From the IMG/VR virus record IMGVR_UViG_3300045999_008943, positions 1-22,873 of that record: a stretch of DNA of 22,873 nucleotides. One strand, given 5' to 3'. Of this stretch, positions 16,600 through 22,629 are shown in pieces. Under the pieces are notes generated by a model. The model saw nothing but the letters and a program-made list of their open reading frames with translations, did no database searches and was not told where the DNA came from. The first letter of the stretch is position 1; each line of letters begins with the position of its first letter. Origin of the DNA: a virus. The position numbers and the translations under genes were made by a program.

Positions 16600-16730
16600 T
16601 AAGACCTGCCTTGACCGCGATATACTCGCGATTTTCTATCGTGCTTATTTCTGCTTTTTTGGGCTTTGCCTCCTTTTGTTTTAAAGAAGACTACCTTGTT
16701 GTTGGTGCCGCTAGATTTTGACTTTGCCAT
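16599..16730 (-). CDS. Small basic protein before TerL, 43 aa
   Basis: A short frame from ATG 16730 to TAA 16599-16601, starting MAKSKSSGTNNKVVFFKTKG and ending RKSRVYRGQGRS. It is rich in Lys, Arg, Ser and Asn. The stop overlaps the terL start (TAATG), and the previous gene's stop is 1 base upstream of the ATG, which supports a real, translationally coupled gene. Function is unknown; DNA or RNA binding is possible. Confidence 0.65.
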   Translation of the reverse strand: MAKSKSSGTNNKVVFFKTKGGKAQKSRNKHDRKSRVYRGQGRS

Positions 16731-16731
16731 A

Positions 16732-17058
16732 TTATTCTCTTACGTCTGCGATTCTATCAAGAAATGGTTTTTTCTGCTCTTCTTTCTTAAAGCCAATGCT
16801 TTCCCTCAATGACTTTATTGACTCGCTTACTGCGCTACTCTTTTCAAGTATCTTAAAGATTCTCTCAAAGCTCTTGTCCTTGGCGTCATCAATATTTACA
16901 TTCTTAAGATTTACGCTATTTAGCAGATCGGCCATCTCATTTGCCTTTCTTTGCAGGCTATAAAACAGCTTTTCCACGCCATTGCTTCTATACGCCTCAA
17001 GCTCCTTTTCGAGCTCGGCTATTCTGTCTTCAAGAATTTTTTTTGCTGCGTCTGTCAT
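16732..17058 (-). CDS. Coiled-coil protein upstream of terL (small-terminase candidate)
   Basis: A 108-aa protein that is almost wholly helical. AAKKILEDRIAELEKELEAY (residues 4-23) is a clear heptad coiled coil, followed by VEKLFYSLQRKANEMADLLN and a second helical stretch (SFERIFKILEKSSAVSESIK). The C-terminus is charged (FKKEEQKKPFLDRIADVRE). Small terminase subunits are short helical oligomers coded just upstream of terL, and this protein fits by size and position, but no DNA-binding helix-turn-helix was recognised. It could equally be a structural or regulatory coiled-coil protein. It overlaps the preceding gene by 4 bases (ATGA). Confidence 0.55.
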   Translation of the reverse strand: MTDAAKKILEDRIAELEKELEAYRSNGVEKLFYSLQRKANEMADLLNSVNLKNVNIDDAKDKSFERIFKILEKSSAVSESIKSLRESIGFKKEEQKKPFLDRIADVRE

Positions 17059-17714
17059 TGTATCGGTTTTGCGGTAGATGGGCTTAGCCCTATAAGTAGT
17101 TTGCCGTTGTTATACAAATCGGTCAAATCGTTTCTTACTGCTATTACCTCTTCTCTTTCATGGTCTTCGTCGGGGAAGTGGCGGAATCGAATTAGCCTAT
17201 CCTCACGACCATCAAGCCCCTGAAAGATAATCTCATAATCACAAGCCTTGAGGGTTTGAACAATGCCGCCCGCCAACTCTCCTGTTGTTACATATAGCAC
17301 ATCAGGCACAAGGGTTGGCTCAATACCCTCAATTAAACCATCATAGGGCCTGTAAACACGAAGACCAAAATCAAAGCTTTTGAGTGGCCTCCACGTTTCT
17401 CCATCTAGCCACGCAAAACACTTCTCAATTGGAACTGAAAAGTATTTTATATCACTACTTTCTACCTCACCAGAAAGTCTGGTCCTGTCAAAAATCTTGT
17501 AAGTGTCATGCGTGACGTTTGGGTGAATCAAGATTTGACTGCCAGACTCTATGTCTTCTCCGTCAATAACAATAGCATTAACGGGTTTTGTTTCTCTTTG
17601 GTTTAAGTTGTTGTACTCTCGTTCTAGCCTGATCTTAGTGCCATCCGAAAACGTATGGCTATTTTTGCTTTCTAAGTCAACGCTAATAACAACTCGTCCC
17701 TCTACTGCGAGCAT
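17055..17714 (-). CDS. Conserved beta-rich phage protein (219 aa)
   Basis: A 219-aa protein, MLAVEGRVVISVDLESKNSH at the start. The first 75 residues show a barrel-like pattern (VVISVDLESKNSHTFSDGTK; PVNAIVIDGEDIESGSQILI) that resembles a GroES-like fold. The rest is rich in Gly, Tyr and Asp (FDFGLRVYRPYDGLIEGIEP; YVTTGELAGGIVQTLKACDY). I recall similar sequences in phages and prophages of Bacteroidota, without known function. No catalytic motif was recognised. It overlaps the coiled-coil gene by 4 bases and is preceded by a 25-base gap, so it belongs to the pre-packaging operon. Confidence 0.6.
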   Translation of the reverse strand: MLAVEGRVVISVDLESKNSHTFSDGTKIRLEREYNNLNQRETKPVNAIVIDGEDIESGSQILIHPNVTHDTYKIFDRTRLSGEVESSDIKYFSVPIEKCFAWLDGETWRPLKSFDFGLRVYRPYDGLIEGIEPTLVPDVLYVTTGELAGGIVQTLKACDYEIIFQGLDGREDRLIRFRHFPDEDHEREEVIAVRNDLTDLYNNGKLLIGLSPSTAKPIQ

Positions 17715-17739
17715 AAGCGTTTGTTTGTTTAATATAAAG

Positions 17740-18012
17740 TTACTGCTTTTTTGCGGACTTTGCAGCTCTCATAAGCGGGCTTTCCATTCTTTTTTTTGAG
17801 ATGTAATCTTTAGCCAACTTATCTACTCTTTCTTGATTTGCCTTTTCCATAAGCTCCTTTTTCACCTTATCGGCTTCGGCTTTAGGAATTACAATTTTAC
17901 CTACTGGCTTCTTTTTGCCATAAAAATCTTCAGCCTCAAGGGCTTTTACTAGATCGGCTTCTCTTTTTTTGTCGGCCGCTGTTGGCCTGTCTTTTGGTAA
18001 CTGCTGTGGCAT
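17740..18012 (-). CDS. Small charged coiled-coil protein, 90 aa
   Basis: A 90-aa protein with about one third Lys and Glu: MPQQLPKDRPTAADKKREAD, then a helical EADKVKKELMEKANQERVDK and a basic end (KKRMESPLMRAAKSAKKQ). It has an A-rich leader with no Shine-Dalgarno sequence. It lies two bases after the upstream DUF6321-like gene. Size and charge suggest a nucleic-acid-binding or packaging accessory protein, but the identity is unknown. Confidence 0.62.
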   Translation of the reverse strand: MPQQLPKDRPTAADKKREADLVKALEAEDFYGKKKPVGKIVIPKAEADKVKKELMEKANQERVDKLAKDYISKKRMESPLMRAAKSAKKQ

Positions 18013-18014
18013 TT

Positions 18015-18326
18015 TTATTTATTTTTATTGCGTTCAGAAATGTTTTTGGCTTTCGCTTTAGCATCTGCCTTCGAAGAGGCGCCCCAAGCACGAAGAGATA
18101 AAAGTAGTCGGGTAGGCTTTCCATCCTTGTACTCTGGCCCCGGCATACCGCCCATACGAGCGAGGAAGCTTGCTCTGCGGGGATTGTCTCCAGACTTAAC
18201 AGGAGCTTTTAGGGTACCACCTGTTTGAGCCTTATAGGATTCGCGACCCTTCTTATTTAAGCCGCCTTCAGGGTTCTTCCCTTCTTTTCTAGACCAAGCG
18301 GCTGTTTTAAATCTTAACTTAGGCAT
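18015..18326 (-). CDS. DUF6321-like phage protein, 103 aa
   Basis: I place the start at ATG 18326 (MPKLRFKTAAWSRKEGKNPE), because the longer frame to 18389 overlaps the upstream methyltransferase by 41 bases. The pattern WSRKEGKNPEGGLNKKGRES (residues 11-30), followed by KAPVKSGDNPRRASFLARMG, is typical of a small phage family catalogued, I believe, as DUF6321. It is basic and rich in Gly and Ser. Its role is unknown; phages often code it near packaging genes. It ends with an Arg/Lys-rich helix (KAKNISERNKNK). Confidence 0.72.
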   Translation of the reverse strand: MPKLRFKTAAWSRKEGKNPEGGLNKKGRESYKAQTGGTLKAPVKSGDNPRRASFLARMGGMPGPEYKDGKPTRLLLSLRAWGASSKADAKAKAKNISERNKNK

Positions 18327-18348
18327 ACCTATCTTTTGATACCCAAAT

Positions 18349-18870
18349 TTACAATTTTTTTGCGACCAAATAAAAAGAATACTTATCATCCCCTACATCA
18401 AGACCGTGCTCTATAATTTCAAAATAGGGTAAAAAATAAGGGTGACCAGTAAAGTTAAGCGCCTCCCCGCAAAAGGTGCGCTTAAACCAAAACAAAAAGT
18501 CCTCGTATTTGATGTCGTGAAAATGCTCCGGGTTTTCCTTATTAGGGTAGTGGTCTCCGTCTGGTAGGTAAAGGATGAAATAACCTCCCTGCTTTAAGAG
18601 CTTAGACCACTCCAATATAGCCCTAAAATGATCTGGAAGATGCTCTAGGACGTGAGAGCTAAAGCAACAATCAAACGACTCTAAAAGCTCTGGGAACTTT
18701 GTATCAAGGTCGTACAAGCTGGTGGTTGTTTTTTGGACGTGGGGGAAAACGCGACCATCAATCCCGACCGCGTGCTGGCAGACGAGTTCGTCTCCGCAGC
18801 CAATATCAACGACTTCCCCGACTAAGTACTTGTTTATTTTCCACCTAATTTTTGCTGATTCAGTTGCCAT
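18349..18870 (-). CDS. SAM-dependent class I methyltransferase (173 aa)
   Basis: A 173-aa methyltransferase-like protein with motif I VVDIGCGDE (residues 20-28) for S-adenosylmethionine binding and an acidic end of strand 2 at VGIDGR. The motif SSHVLEHLPD (71-80), followed by LLKQGGYFILYLPDGDHYPN (91-110), is the strand-4/strand-5 region of Methyltransf_11-type small-molecule enzymes. The DNA-methyltransferase (D/N)PPY motif is absent, so DNA is an unlikely substrate; a sugar, lipid or small molecule is more likely. It lies next to another methyltransferase and two glycosyltransferases. It ends FYLVAKKL, a typical last strand. Confidence 0.82.
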   Translation of the reverse strand: MATESAKIRWKINKYLVGEVVDIGCGDELVCQHAVGIDGRVFPHVQKTTTSLYDLDTKFPELLESFDCCFSSHVLEHLPDHFRAILEWSKLLKQGGYFILYLPDGDHYPNKENPEHFHDIKYEDFLFWFKRTFCGEALNFTGHPYFLPYFEIIEHGLDVGDDKYSFYLVAKKL

Positions 18871-18871
18871 T

Positions 18872-19396
18872 TTATTTTTTTATGCCCCAAAAGTATAGAT
18901 CGCAAGAAGGGCTGGTTTGTACTGTAAATTCATATTGTTTAAAATAATGACTAAAATCAATAGCCTTATCTACGTCTTCAATACCTAGATTTTTATAATA
19001 ATCATTTGTGTAAGGTGAGTCGGCGGGGGAAGTTCTGGTTGTACCGTGTTCTGGTCGACCCGTCGTAGCGCAACTAAAAAGCATTAGCCCGTTTGCCTTC
19101 GTCAGTTTAATCATATTATTTAAAGTCTTAGGCCAAAACTCGTCGTGTTCGAGGCACTCCGTAGAAATTACCACATCAAATCCGTGCGCATCGTTTACTT
19201 CGTGACCCCTGCAAACTAAGTCCACGTTTTCCCCATACCCTATATCCACTCCCAAATACTTATAGTTATCAAAAAGATACCTGTTATTCCCGTTTAAGTC
19301 CAAGGAGCCAATATCTAAGACCCTGCAATTAATAAACCTTTCAGGAAATTTTGATTTTACCTGAAGTAAATATTTTATCTGTGCTTCGTGTGCCAT
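18872..19396 (-). CDS. SAM-dependent class I methyltransferase (174 aa)
   Basis: A 174-aa protein with motif I RVLDIGSLDLNGNNRY (residues 25-40), in which GSLDLNGN replaces the common GxGxG, and YLGVDIGYGENVDLV (47-61) holding the acidic residue at the end of strand 2. VVISTECLEHDEFWPKTLNN (75-94) is the strand-4/helix region, and ANGLMLFSCATTGRPEHGTT (101-120) is strand 5 with a loop. This matches Methyltransf_11/FkbM-like small-molecule enzymes. The gene overlaps the end of the glycosyltransferase by 22 bases and ends one base before the next methyltransferase, so the three are probably one coupled unit. Its likely substrate is a sugar or glycoconjugate, by context only. Confidence 0.78.
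   Translation of the reverse strand: MAHEAQIKYLLQVKSKFPERFINCRVLDIGSLDLNGNNRYLFDNYKYLGVDIGYGENVDLVCRGHEVNDAHGFDVVISTECLEHDEFWPKTLNNMIKLTKANGLMLFSCATTGRPEHGTTRTSPADSPYTNDYYKNLGIEDVDKAIDFSHYFKQYEFTVQTSPSCDLYFWGIKK
19023..19039 (+). repeat. 17-base exact repeat, copy 2 (contains GGGGGAAGT)
   Basis: The same GCGGGGGAAGTTCTGGT as at 16545-16561, here in a methyltransferase gene and in a different codon frame. The flanking bases differ, so it is not a longer duplication. Confidence 0.85.
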
Positions 19397-20814
19397 TCAA
19401 TAGCTTTAATTACCTGATCGGTGCCGTATTTAGCGCAAGGGGGATAATTTGAATCAATATAACAATCCGAACTTTCAACCCCTATTTGTTCGTGCCAGCA
19501 GTAAGGTTTGTTACAAATTGGGTTTTCGGCAGAATGATTAGTAAGAACTGTTTTATTAGACAGTTCCACATGGACTATCTCGGGATTAGTGTTGCCAAAA
19601 AAGATAATTGATGGGACATCGAACCCGGAGGCGATGTGGCTAACCCCGCTGTCAATCCCAATAAATAGGCTAGCGCTTGCCACAACATAGCATAAAAAAT
19701 GCTCGTTTATAGTATTAACGTAGGTAGCGTTTTTGATAAGGGGCACATTTCTTTTTCCTACTTGAAAAACCGAATACCCGTTGTTTTTTAAATGCTCTAC
19801 CACGGCTTCCCAATCCACCCCAAAAACATTCCTCCCAGATTGTCTAATTCCTTCAAGGTGTATAACGCAAGCCTTTTGAAACAACTTAGTTCCAGCGTGA
19901 ATCTCAAAGCCTAAGTGTAATTTAGGATTTCTCATTTCTCCGTCATCGATGCCGCAGAATTGGTAGTAGCTCAATAATCTATTTTGTTTTGGTAGGGCTT
20001 CATAGGCCATATCCAAGTTGTAGTGTTCCGCCTCGGGCAACAATCTTCCGTCTACTTTACTTATGTGATGTACAGGGAAGTAGTGGTTCACAAAAAGCAT
20101 ATAAAACTGCTCAGGCGTGTCAAGTACCACCCTGTAACCTCTTTTGTGAAAATGGTGTAAAACGGGCTCAACTAAGATAACATCACCCATAGCTGCGCTG
20201 CGCTTAATAACAACGGTTTTCTGAAATGGCTTGTGGAACCTGCCATGAAAGCCGAAGGTATCATACATAGGCGTACGAAGCTCAAACGCGAACCTATCCG
20301 CAAGGTCTTCGTCGGGAAATTTAATGTCGTATTTTTTAACAAGATAATCTCTATACAAACGCCCTATCGCTTGATCTTCTGGGTCTGAAGCAAAAATAAA
20401 ATCATCTTTTGCGAGTACGTCTTGAAGCTTTTTAGACCTAAGAGAAAAACCGCCATTCCCCACATTTTTGCCGTCTGTATAAAGCCAAGGAGATCCTATA
20501 TAATCGTAGTTTAAAAAATCTTCCCGCCAAGATTTTCCATTTAAAACATATCCATCGTGCTGAATGAGCAAAACAAATTCCGTATCAAAATGCTTGTTTA
20601 ATTGCTTGATAATAAATTCCGAATACTCTTCCTTTGACCTGATGCTGGGTATAGTTACAATATCAATGTCTTTAAAATGGAATTTTCTATCGGTTAAAAA
20701 CCTTACGGACGCAAAATCACATTCGGTCATACTTTTTCGTATAGCCGCTAATGCTTCGGCGTGCCTTGAGCAGTCAACGCATATTAGGGTTACCTTATCT
20801 AGGTTTGGCTTCAT
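19375..20814 (-). CDS. Fused DUF5672 and GT9-type glycosyltransferase (479 aa)
   Basis: A 479-aa two-domain protein. Residues 1-195 match the DUF5672 family linked to glycosyltransferases: FVLLIQHDGYVLNGKSW (80-96), YDYIGSPW (103-110) and VGNGGFSLRSKKL (118-130). Residues 200-479 look like glycosyltransferase family 9: TVVIKRSAAMGDVILVEPVL (200-219) is the N-terminal Rossmann start, and FIGIDSGVSHIASGFDVPSI (384-403) with IFFGNTNPE is the typical C-terminal nucleotide-sugar site. Two separate sugar-transfer modules in one chain are unusual. Likely substrates are a surface polysaccharide, a virion glycan or a modified base. The gene overlaps the following methyltransferase by 22 bases and the preceding 41-aa frame by 20 bases. 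Confidence 0.82.
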   Translation of the reverse strand: MKPNLDKVTLICVDCSRHAEALAAIRKSMTECDFASVRFLTDRKFHFKDIDIVTIPSIRSKEEYSEFIIKQLNKHFDTEFVLLIQHDGYVLNGKSWREDFLNYDYIGSPWLYTDGKNVGNGGFSLRSKKLQDVLAKDDFIFASDPEDQAIGRLYRDYLVKKYDIKFPDEDLADRFAFELRTPMYDTFGFHGRFHKPFQKTVVIKRSAAMGDVILVEPVLHHFHKRGYRVVLDTPEQFYMLFVNHYFPVHHISKVDGRLLPEAEHYNLDMAYEALPKQNRLLSYYQFCGIDDGEMRNPKLHLGFEIHAGTKLFQKACVIHLEGIRQSGRNVFGVDWEAVVEHLKNNGYSVFQVGKRNVPLIKNATYVNTINEHFLCYVVASASLFIGIDSGVSHIASGFDVPSIIFFGNTNPEIVHVELSNKTVLTNHSAENPICNKPYCWHEQIGVESSDCYIDSNYPPCAKYGTDQVIKAIEWHTKHR

Positions 20815-20920
20815 TCCAAGATTTTTTAAGTCTACGGTAGACTGTTTTAGTTTTGTCGGGGGAATTGGCGGTAATCGATTGAGCTAACTTTCTGAGTTTC
20901 TTAGATACTTTTTTTCTCAT
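20795..20920 (-). CDS. Small basic protein, 41 aa
   Basis: A frame from ATG 20920 (overlapping the upstream TGA as ATGA) to TAA at 20795, overlapping the glycosyltransferase start by 20 bases. It reads MRKKVSKKLRKLAQSITANS at the start and has the YRRLKKSW pattern, common in tiny basic phage proteins. Overlaps at both ends fit translational coupling. The role is unknown, and a short size makes the call less certain. Confidence 0.52.
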   Translation of the reverse strand: MRKKVSKKLRKLAQSITANSPDKTKTVYRRLKKSWNEAKPR

Positions 20921-21138
20921 TGTTTCCAGTTTATAGGTATTTCAATATCAAATCCCTTGCCGTGCATCGGGTTTCCGTATACGCGAATATCGTCTGAGTT
21001 GTAATGTTTTATAAGTCCACCCTCAAGCCTAACCAGCCAAATTGTGTTTACGTCAATTCCGTAATCAATAATTAATATAGCTTCCCCTTCTCCGTGTGGA
21101 GTGTGTACGGGAAGTGGTGTTTTAAATTCGTGTATCAT
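20917..21138 (-). CDS. Small unknown protein, 73 aa
   Basis: A 73-aa protein: MIHEFKTPLPVHTPHGEGEA, then ILIIDYGIDVNTIWLVRLEG and a C-terminal Lys/Gly-rich part ending EIPINWKQ. It looks like a small beta barrel of about five strands, without a signal peptide or catalytic motif. Its ATG overlaps the stop of the DUF1599-like gene by 4 bases, and its stop overlaps the next start, so it is coupled to both neighbours. Function is unknown. Confidence 0.62.
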   Translation of the reverse strand: MIHEFKTPLPVHTPHGEGEAILIIDYGIDVNTIWLVRLEGGLIKHYNSDDIRVYGNPMHGKGFDIEIPINWKQ

Positions 21139-21455
21139 TTCACTTTTTTACTTTCCAAATAAGCCGCAAAAAGCATCGCATAATTAGCTAAGTCAAGCAG
21201 CGTATCTTTTACGCTTTCATCCTTCACCACAAGTTCTCCCCGCTTAACAAAAGACCCTATCCTTGCCATCTTATCGGTCATTCTTGTTACAAATCCCTTT
21301 TCGGTTTCTATCCCAAACGACTCTACCGCCCTAAAGTTAGCAAATGGATCTATTGTATCCTTGGCGCCAGTATAGTCTTGGTTCTTCTTTTGCATCGTGC
21401 CAATACAAGACCCAAAGAACTCTTCAGCAAATTTCACTAATTCCTCTCGGTTCAT
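21135..21455 (-). CDS. DUF1599-like (nucleotide-modification-associated) protein
   Basis: A 106-aa helical protein with the pattern KKNQDYTGAKDTIDPFANFR (residues 23-42), VTRMTDKMARIGSF and ESVKDTLLDLANYAMLFAAY (80-99). The paired DYxG...DPFxNF...DK...DxxxDxxNYA layout matches DUF1599, also called nucleotide modification associated domain 1, which is found in phages with modified DNA. A related all-alpha fold, the MazG/dUTPase-like NTP-pyrophosphatase, suggests nucleotide binding or hydrolysis. The gene overlaps both neighbours by 4 bases. Its presence is a hint, not proof, that this phage alters nucleotides. Confidence 0.74.
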   Translation of the reverse strand: MNREELVKFAEEFFGSCIGTMQKKNQDYTGAKDTIDPFANFRAVESFGIETEKGFVTRMTDKMARIGSFVKRGELVVKDESVKDTLLDLANYAMLFAAYLESKKVK

Positions 21456-22258
21456 TTTATCATTTTATTAAAGTAAAACTCCACCCCGCCCTGATGGTAA
21501 AAGTCGTAAGCGTTTTCCCCTATTGGGACGACATTGGGCATCATCGGGAAAAGTTCTAAAATCCGAGGCACCTTTAGCGCTTCGGCTATTTGAAAACAAA
21601 AGCTTTGATTGCCCAAAAAAAACTTGCAATGCTTGATATTTTGCGCCAAATGGTAGAAGTTGTCTGGCTCCAACAGCGGTATATCGAGGTTCCAGTTTTT
21701 GCAAAACAAATCCCTCTCCTTGGCTAGACCAGCAAAGACCAGCTTATCCTGATGCTCCCTTAAAAAGAAGTAGTTAATCAGGTAGTTTCTATGCCTTTGG
21801 GTAAAGTTTATGATGACCTTGTCGGTCGGCTGCACGAATTTTATTGTCTCGGGAAGTTCTATCCAAGGCTTAGAAAGGTCGGAAGCCATTTGCGGGAAGG
21901 CGTAGTTAAACCAGCGGTTCAGACACCCCTTTGGCTGGTTAGTATAGTGCTGCATCCGAATAAGGTCAAAATCGACGTCCACGTCTTCCCCCGCATACAC
22001 CAGAAAATCTTCGATATAAGGCTGTTCTTTTAGTAGCGGGTAGAGCATATCGAACATATACTGCGACATACAGATAGGCTCGTCAAATTCGTTTTTAAAG
22101 GGATGGATACTGCCATCATAGCTAGCCCCCTGCATCCCTATTCTTTGATAGACAACACCCTTTCGGCCTGTATCCTCCCACATCTTTTTAATCCCAGCTA
22201 AAAAGCTTATAAGATCGCCAGAAGGGGAAGAGGTTTTGTATTTTAAGGGAATTTTCAT
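21452..22258 (-). CDS. Glycosyltransferase-like protein (268 aa)
   Basis: A 268-aa protein, first of the minus-strand glyco-cluster after the divergent region. MKIPLKYKTSSPSGDLISFL begins it. The segment TDKVIINFTQRHRNYLINYF (146-165) and the C-terminal HCKFFLGNQSFCFQIAEALK (210-229), followed by VPRILELFPMMPNVVPIGEN, resemble the C-terminal nucleotide-sugar half of GT9/GT-B enzymes, with a Gly-Asn-Gln in place of the usual Asp-Ser-Gly. The N-terminal half is less conserved. It probably transfers a sugar in the same pathway as the fused glycosyltransferase. An inactive or divergent enzyme is possible. Confidence 0.66.
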   Translation of the reverse strand: MKIPLKYKTSSPSGDLISFLAGIKKMWEDTGRKGVVYQRIGMQGASYDGSIHPFKNEFDEPICMSQYMFDMLYPLLKEQPYIEDFLVYAGEDVDVDFDLIRMQHYTNQPKGCLNRWFNYAFPQMASDLSKPWIELPETIKFVQPTDKVIINFTQRHRNYLINYFFLREHQDKLVFAGLAKERDLFCKNWNLDIPLLEPDNFYHLAQNIKHCKFFLGNQSFCFQIAEALKVPRILELFPMMPNVVPIGENAYDFYHQGGVEFYFNKMIK

Positions 22259-22274
22259 AATTTTACTTCGATAT

Positions 22275-22292
22275 TTCGCAAGCGTTTGCGAA
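22275..22292. promoter_or_regulatory. Inverted repeat in divergent intergenic region
   Basis: TTCGCAA (22275-22281) and TTGCGAA (22286-22292) are a perfect 7-base inverted repeat with a GCGT spacer. It lies in the 64-base gap between the divergent genes at 22258 and 22323, so it could be an operator controlling one or both. Confidence 0.5.
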
Positions 22293-22316
22293 GAGTTTTC
22301 TTCACAGCTTAAATTG
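22285..22316 (+). promoter_or_regulatory. Possible promoter for the plus-strand gene
   Basis: A TTTG at 22285-22288 and TAAATTG at 22310-22316 are 21 bases apart. This is close to the Bacteroidota -33/-7 arrangement, although the -7 box lacks one T of TAnnTTTG. The -33 element overlaps the inverted repeat. The start codon lies 6 bases after the box, which is very near. Confidence 0.35.
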
Positions 22317-22322
22317 TTTAAA

Positions 22323-22583
22323 ATGGCTAATCTTTTCTTGGTGCAAGTCTATGGTATAGACGCACCCGGTGGAGCAACTGAAATTGCGGCTGCTGGCGGA
22401 CAGGCTAACCTGTTTGCTTCTTACAGCCCTATTCACGTTTACCCCACTACTGAAAAAAGAGGTGTAGCGCAAGTACAATGTAACGCTGTTGTTGAGGTAC
22501 TGCCACAGGGATTGAATCAAATCTCTACCAAGTACTTTACCGACAGAACTGTTGCTCAGGTACAGACTTTGGCTAACGCCTAA
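22323..22583 (+). CDS. 86-aa beta-rich protein, only plus-strand gene
   Basis: An 86-aa protein starting MANLFLVQVYGIDAPGGATE. I chose ATG 22323; the longer frame would start at 22236 inside the opposite gene's start region. Its order, VQVYGID at the start, an I-x-V strand (SPIHVYP), a CNAVVEVL strand and a final YFTDRTVAQVQTLANA, resembles both repeats of the fibre protein at 4448-5407 (QATVYQID...VNAAIFYYP...VFYVSETLSTLLTAAN). I infer a shared virion domain, here alone. It has its own terminator and promoter-like region and opposes all other genes, so it may be expressed separately, perhaps at a high level. Decoration or auxiliary capsid protein is a guess. Confidence 0.68.
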   Translation: MANLFLVQVYGIDAPGGATEIAAAGGQANLFASYSPIHVYPTTEKRGVAQVQCNAVVEVLPQGLNQISTKYFTDRTVAQVQTLANA

Positions 22584-22606
22584 TTGAGTTTTACTCATTT
22601 GAAAAG

Positions 22607-22629
22607 CCGACCCAAAAGGTCGGTTTTTT
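22607..22629 (+). terminator. Rho-independent terminator after the plus-strand gene
   Basis: CCGACC (22607-22612) and GGTCGG (22618-22623) form a 6-bp stem with a 5-base CAAAA loop, followed by TTTTTT (22624-22629). It is 24 bases after the stop and also overlaps the end of the convergent minus-strand gene; A-rich bases upstream could allow weaker termination in the other direction. Confidence 0.85.

Noticed and set aside
18327-18389. Longer start for the DUF6321-like gene
   Set aside because: It overlaps the end of the methyltransferase gene; the conserved part begins at ATG 18326.
18349-19396. DNA methyltransferases that modify the dispersed motif
   Set aside because: Both lack the (D/N)PPY and target-recognition regions and look like small-molecule enzymes.
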